Source of the DNA: JBCCMA01 sp039026595
Lineage (GTDB): Bacteria > Pseudomonadota > Gammaproteobacteria > Steroidobacterales > JBCCMA01
NCBI GenBank assembly: GCA_039026595.1
Contig: JBCCMA010000074.1
Coordinates: 1 to 16,785, forward strand
Length of the DNA: 16,785 nt
Reading direction: 5' to 3'
How positions within the stretch are numbered: position 1 is the first letter of the stretch; every line of letters starts with the position of its first letter. Position numbers and translations under genes: made by a program. Below, in pieces: positions 15,137 to 16,785 of this stretch. The notes below the pieces were generated by a model. It worked only from the letters and a program-made list of their open reading frames with translations. It had not been told where the DNA came from and did not search any database.

Positions 15137-16042
15137 TCAGTCGGTCCCAATGCTGCAGGCGGCGCTGACATTGCTCGGTCCCGGTGGACCAAAGAAAAGC
15201 GCTCTCAGCCGTCCGAGGTCCATCATGTTGGTCATACCGTCCCCGTTCAGGTCCGTATCGGGATTGTCTGTAAAGACGCTCTGGCGGAAGAGGCCGAGGT
15301 CGAGAAAGTTGACGATGCAGTCGTTGTTCAAATCCGGATCACATACGTTTCCGTAGCCGTCTTCGTCTGAGTCTCTTTGCGCCGCATTGAAAGCGAACGT
15401 GCAATTATCTGAACTGTTGTCGGAGCCGTCGCCATCGAGATCGTTGTCGCTGCCCTCAATGTCGAAAGCACCGATGCCTCTCATGAAAGTCACCGCATTC
15501 AATATAATGCCCTGCAGCTCACCAGTTTCGGCATCCAGTTCCCATACGGCGTTGTTGTTGCACAATGGCGCGAATGTTGGCACCACCTGAATCGATCCGG
15601 ATACCAGTCGTCCATCGTTGCTGACTTGCCCTGCGCCCACGATCACCGAGTTGAGTTGATTGAGCTCCAGAGGGTTTTCTTCTGTCACGCCGCATCCAAC
15701 GCACATTGGTGCGGCCGAGTTGGAAAAACGGAATGAAAACTCGGGCTGCCCGCTGCCAATTTCAAGCGCACAGTTCGAGCCTACTGGCCCGGGCGGCAAC
15801 ACCGGCCCGACACTGAATTCACCGTTTTCGTCAGTCGGTAAGTCAAACGTGGCGAGCACCGTTGAGTTGGTTGTGTTCGAAGAACCCCCCGCGGCCGCAC
15901 CCCAGGCTGCAAACGAGTCGCACGTTACGAGGCAGAAAACAAGTTCGCCGTCGTAAGACAGTGTCAGCGCGTTGGCGTGGGGACCGGACATCAGTGCGAT
16001 CAACAAAAGCACTGGCTGGGCGCTTCGTAGACGATTTTTCAT
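15137..16042 (-). CDS. Exported protein with TSP3 repeat and two dockerin-like calcium loops
   Basis: 301 residues. The start ATG at 16042 has GAGGG 9 bases upstream. A signal peptide covers about residues 1-25 (VLLLIALMSG, HANA). Residues about 26-195 form a beta-rich domain with several cysteines (for example Cys114 and Cys117 in MCVGCG) that I do not recognise. Residues 199-236 are a TSP3 repeat (SDNC, DSDEDGYGNVCDPD). Two dockerin-like loops follow at 237-248 and 264-275, each ending in DLGxxRxxxF (FRQSVF, LRALFF), then GPPGPS and a short tail without an anchor. The cassette closely matches that in the giant protein at 4970-5258. One loop has Cys242 where Gly is usual. Calcium-dependent folding and docking to a surface partner are inferred. 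It is the first gene of the minus-strand series. Confidence 0.87.
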   Translation of the reverse strand: MKNRLRSAQPVLLLIALMSGPHANALTLSYDGELVFCLVTCDSFAAWGAAAGGSSNTTNSTVLATFDLPTDENGEFSVGPVLPPGPVGSNCALEIGSGQPEFSFRFSNSAAPMCVGCGVTEENPLELNQLNSVIVGAGQVSNDGRLVSGSIQVVPTFAPLCNNNAVWELDAETGELQGIILNAVTFMRGIGAFDIEGSDNDLDGDGSDNSSDNCTFAFNAAQRDSDEDGYGNVCDPDLNNDCIVNFLDLGLFRQSVFTDNPDTDLNGDGMTNMMDLGRLRALFFGPPGPSNVSAACSIGTD

Positions 16043-16360
16043 TGCTCTTTTCCCTCGGCAAAATTTGGCTCTGCGCGTTTTTGTTCATCCCGCGCACAGC
16101 TCGCTCCGCCATGCACGTCACGATACTACCCCGCAATGAACTGCCGTGCAGGCCACTAAGAACGTGAAAACTGGAAATCACGGTCGCGCTACCAGCGCTG
16201 AATTTTGCGAGCGTCCGAGTGCGTCGAGGTGCTACGAGCAGCCTGCGTTTCAATGTTGAAGTGAGTCGCCGCCGCCGCTTACCATGCGTGGACGATGTCG
16301 GCCGGGTGACCGCCCACGCCGGTGCTCGGTAAGAGCAAGGAACGAGAAGGAACGGAATTG
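16043..16360. other. Divergent intergenic region
   Basis: 318 bases between two divergent exported-protein genes. It must carry the promoters of both, but I find no pair of -35/-10 boxes good enough to call. Open frames across it lack ribosome binding sites and are not credible genes. Near the right end is a tandem ribosome-binding-site-like repeat, AAGGAACG at 16337-16344 and again at 16347-16354. No RNA gene or strong terminator is seen. Confidence 0.6.
16347..16360 (+). promoter_or_regulatory. Ribosome binding site of the beta-barrel gene, upstream copy repeated
   Basis: AAGGA at 16347-16351 is 9 bases before the ATG at 16361 and is the likely site. An identical AAGGAACG lies exactly 10 bases further upstream (16337-16344). 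The doubled purine-rich tract could help ribosome loading for a highly expressed outer-membrane protein, which is inference only. Confidence 0.55.
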
Positions 16361-16785
16361 ATGAAAATCAGAATGAGCGTGTGTGCTGTGTTTGCGATGA
16401 TCGTATGCGCGGCACCCGCAAGCGCCGAAGGCTGGGAATACGAACTGGGTTACAGCTTCGTTGGTTTCGACGGCGTTTCAGACCTGAACCTGGGCGCGGT
16501 CTATGGATTTGCCGGGTACCGTTGGGACTTCGATAACAACGTGTCCGGCACCTTCGAGGGTTTCCTGACCAGCGGTGTCTCCGACGACACTCTATTCGGT
16601 TCTGTCGACTTCAGTCTGAAGCCGTCCTACGGACTGGCTTACCGTTTCGACAATCAGATAAACCGAGACTTCAAGATTTACGGTCGCGCGTTGATCGCAT
16701 CACTGACCTTTGAAGCGGACGGTTTCGGTAGCTCATCGGATCTGGACGAATGGGGCTTCGGTCTTCAGGCGGGGGTTAATTTCCG
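16361..16785 (+). CDS. Outer-membrane beta-barrel protein, 3' end outside window
   Basis: 141 complete codons are visible, with no stop before the window edge. The protein starts MKIRMSVCAVFAMIVCAAPASAEG, written here as a signal peptide of about 22 residues ending in ASA. The mature part alternates hydrophobic and polar residues with many aromatics in strand-like stretches, such as WEYELGYSFVGF, LNLGAVYGFAGYRWDF, SLKPSYGLAYRFD, FKIYGRALIASL and EWGFGLQAGVNF, separated by short Asp/Gly turns. This is the pattern of small OmpA-like or porin-family barrels (OMP_b-brl type) of about 170-200 residues. It is probably integral to the outer membrane, function unknown. It is transcribed divergently from the TSP3/dockerin-like gene. 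Confidence 0.85.
   Translation, partial: MKIRMSVCAVFAMIVCAAPASAEGWEYELGYSFVGFDGVSDLNLGAVYGFAGYRWDFDNNVSGTFEGFLTSGVSDDTLFGSVDFSLKPSYGLAYRFDNQINRDFKIYGRALIASLTFEADGFGSSSDLDEWGFGLQAGVNF

Noticed and set aside
15106..15192. N-terminal extension of the PhzF protein to 15192
   Set aside because: It overlaps the end of the TSP3/dockerin-like gene, and Glu45 falls at the family position only when counting from 15105.

Overview
The window reads as moderately GC-rich chromosomal DNA of a Gram-negative bacterium, most likely a marine or soil gammaproteobacterium. The reasons are an exosortase-type C-terminal sorting signal of the VPLPA class, an outer-membrane beta-barrel gene, exported proteins carrying thrombospondin-3/dockerin-like calcium loops, and a Gram-negative set of enzymes. 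The assignment is an inference. The miaB gene has wording that I associate from memory with Verrucomicrobiota (Opitutae-type), so transfer or a different host phylum remains possible.

Layout. (1) Positions 1-3709, + strand: a tightly packed cluster with a proline iminopeptidase (5' end outside the window), an exported beta-lactamase-fold serine hydrolase overlapping it by 4 bases, and a PLP-dependent serine/threonine dehydratase-like enzyme. Together they look like peptide breakdown followed by amino-acid deamination. (2) Positions 3710-3931: intergenic leader with small repeats and a hairpin close to the next ribosome binding site. (3) Positions 3932-9382, + strand: an 1816-residue exported protein with three PKD/Ig-like domains, a TSP3/dockerin-like calcium cassette, and a very long beta-solenoid-type region. 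That region is built of 257-residue (771-bp) modules which stay in perfect register over five anchors. (4) Positions 9418-10374, + strand: a short-chain dehydrogenase 35 bases downstream, converging on miaB. (5) Positions 10399-16042, - strand, read right to left: a TSP3/dockerin-like exported protein, a PhzF-family enzyme, a small cohesin-like VPLPA-CTERM protein, a nitroreductase, a TPR membrane protein with a probable one-base frameshift near its start, and miaB. (6) Positions 16043-16360: divergent intergenic region. (7) Positions 16361 to the end, + strand: an outer-membrane beta-barrel gene cut off by the window edge.

The most interesting theme is the cell surface. Two exported proteins share a TSP3 plus paired dockerin-like cassette with the same DLG-x-(L/F)-R-x-x-(F/V)-F signature, and a small surface-sorted protein with a cohesin-like profile is encoded between them. 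This could be a non-cellulosomal cohesin/dockerin-like assembly that displays a giant repeat protein. This is a hypothesis; the shared cassette and the exact repeat period are directly visible. No RNA gene, CRISPR array, insertion sequence or phage gene was recognised.
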